Source: Flavobacterium sp. UBA7665 (GTDB taxonomy: Bacteria; Bacteroidota; Bacteroidia; Flavobacteriales; Flavobacteriaceae). Taken from it: a stretch of 41,617 bases of DNA. Below are positions 40,812-41,617 of this stretch, piece by piece. The DNA is taken from contig DLHP01000017.1 of assembly GCA_002483285.1 (NCBI GenBank), positions 1 to 41,617 of the forward strand. The letters are read 5' to 3'. The position numbers and the translations under genes were made by a program. The notes beneath the pieces are model-generated. The model was given only the letters and a program-made list of their open reading frames with translations, did no database searches and was not told where the DNA came from. Positions within the stretch are counted from its first letter, which is position 1, and every line of letters begins with the position of its first letter.

Positions 40812-40819
40812 CAAATATA
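40812..40819 (-). promoter_or_regulatory. Candidate -7 box for era
   Basis: The minus strand reads TATATTTG, an exact TAnnTTTG match, 48 nt upstream of the era ATG. No -33 TTG is obvious. Confidence 0.5.
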
Positions 40820-40882
40820 CGGCAGATATCGTTGCGTTTTGTTTTTTTGGGAAAGTTATCAAAGTCTATCGATGCCGACATA

Positions 40883-40914
40883 AAAAAGCCCCTGATTACA
40901 GAGGCTTGGTTTTT
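40883..40914 (-). terminator. Hairpin terminator after the 40913 gene
   Basis: AAGCCCCTG and CAGAGGCTT pair with one mismatch around a 4-nt loop. On the minus strand a T-run (TTTTTT) follows. It overlaps the end of the 40913 gene and precedes era. Confidence 0.7.
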
Positions 40915-41488
40915 AGTTGATCGTGTAGCCGATTTTGAGGCCGAAACGTGGGTTGAAGTTGTCGAAATTCTTATTGTCGACCCCGTGACGTGCGCTTCCT
41001 TTGATTTCCCATTTCCAAATGAAACCTACCGATGGATCGATTAGGAAATGACCGAGTTGGAGTTTGTAACCCAAATCGGGGTTGAATAAACTCCAGTAAG
41101 CGTAACGGCCGCCCACGCTGGTGCCTAGTATATTCTCTTTAAACCAGACGGCGCCGATAGTTCCGGTATTTTGCAGGTACAAGCCATTCCAAGCCTTTTT
41201 ATTGAAATAAGTACGGTTCCCCAGGTCGATCTGCGCGCCTTGCCCGTCGATAGAAGGCGTAAACGGCAAATCTAAACTGCTCATGGCGTAACTGAACTGC
41301 GCAATTTTCGATTGCTTAAATCCGAGCGAATCCTTTTTAGAATTTTCTACAGCATGCTCAAGACTAAACCCGGCCAGGCTTTGCTCTGAAATCGAGCCGC
41401 TGAGATTGATGGCGCAAGGCAATTTTGGTTTTTGTTGGGCTACGGCCAAGAGCGGCACGCAGCACATTAGCAACATCATTTTTTTCAT
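40913..41488 (-). CDS. Secreted protein, likely outer-membrane beta-barrel
   Basis: 191 aa. The signal peptide is MKKMMLLMCCVPLLAVAQ, and the mature part has alternating strands (GGRYAYWSLFNPDLGYKLQL, IDPSVGFIWKWEI, NPRFGLKIGYTIN) with a C-terminal strand ending in an aromatic-polar pattern typical of outer membrane proteins. It could be a small porin-like protein. No defined family is recognised. Confidence 0.65.
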   Translation of the reverse strand: MKKMMLLMCCVPLLAVAQQKPKLPCAINLSGSISEQSLAGFSLEHAVENSKKDSLGFKQSKIAQFSYAMSSLDLPFTPSIDGQGAQIDLGNRTYFNKKAWNGLYLQNTGTIGAVWFKENILGTSVGGRYAYWSLFNPDLGYKLQLGHFLIDPSVGFIWKWEIKGSARHGVDNKNFDNFNPRFGLKIGYTIN

Positions 41489-41561
41489 ACTTTAAGGAAT
41501 TTAGGTTATTTGATGTTTTAAAGTTAATACAAAAAGGAAATAAAAAAATCAGCACATAAAA

Positions 41562-41589
41562 AAAGGCTCCAAATTTCTTTGGAGCCTTT
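41562..41589 (-). terminator. Hairpin terminator after the tRNA gene
   Basis: AAAGGCTCCAAA (41562-41573) is the exact complement of TTTGGAGCCTTT (41578-41589) around TTTC. On the minus strand a run of seven T follows. It lies 8 nt after the tRNA 3' end. Confidence 0.88.
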
Positions 41590-41597
41590 CGATTTAG

Positions 41598-41617
41598 TAG
41601 CGGGAACAGGACTCGAA
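41598..41617 (-). tRNA. tRNA gene, 3' end only (cut by window edge)
   Basis: The last 20 bases read, on the minus strand, TTCGAGT (T-loop), CCTGT (3' side of the T stem), TCCCGCT (3' acceptor strand) and A (discriminator). CCA is not encoded. A hairpin terminator follows directly. The anticodon lies outside the window, so the amino acid cannot be named. Confidence 0.85.

Noticed and set aside
40764..40862. Upstream start for era
   Set aside because: The extension holds a perfect -7 box and lacks similarity to Era N-termini; the shorter form gives the normal Era length.

Overview
The window looks like a chromosomal segment of a member of the Flavobacteriaceae (Bacteroidetes), probably Flavobacterium or a close relative. 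The reasons are TAnnTTTG-type -7 boxes, near absence of Shine-Dalgarno sequences, many small lipoproteins with a Cys-Ser-(acidic) N-terminus, TPR-containing sensor kinases, DUF4230, GSCFA and CarboxypepD-reg/beta-barrel families, and many short intergenic repeats of the sort common in flavobacteria. This assignment is inferred from gene content, not from a database search.

Region 1 (about 0.1-16.1 kb, all on the minus strand) is a phenylacetate (paa) catabolic cluster. In transcription order it reads DUF4230 protein, TetR regulator (TTG start overlapping the DUF4230 stop), a repeat-filled spacer, then paaE-A-B-C-D (the phenylacetyl-CoA epoxidase), paaG (isomerase), paaH (dehydrogenase), paaI (thioesterase), paaJ (thiolase), paaZ (ring opening, with an extra C-terminal DinB-like domain), a paaF-like hydratase, paaY (thioesterase), a 2-oxo acid dehydrogenase E2 and a class IV branched-chain-type aminotransferase. 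Everything from ring epoxidation to thiolysis is present, but no paaK CoA ligase lies in the window. A perfect 8+2+8 palindrome just upstream of paaE is the likely TetR operator. The spacers carry period-7 and period-8 tandem repeats that abut start codons, an 88-nt homopurine tract and a 16-bp-arm inverted repeat between paaB and paaC.

Region 2 (16.1-22.6 kb, minus) holds two paralogous TPR-sensor kinase/NarL-type response regulator pairs, each overlapping by ATGA, with a lipoprotein gene between them. Region 3 (22.7-28.5 kb) holds small membrane proteins, then a minus-strand island of seven lipoprotein genes and a GSCFA protein, with several good hairpin terminators. Five of the lipoproteins share a 'GTF...EGTF' C-terminal module, and two others are YD-like beta-repeat paralogues.

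Region 4 (28.5-41.6 kb) is mostly housekeeping: alaS (minus), a plus-strand run of M23 peptidase, MerR-type regulator, LemA and two TPM-domain proteins, a large TonB-receptor-like beta-barrel protein (minus), the ribosome-assembly GTPases Der and Era (minus), small membrane proteins, a secreted protein, and the 3' end of a tRNA gene cut by the window edge.
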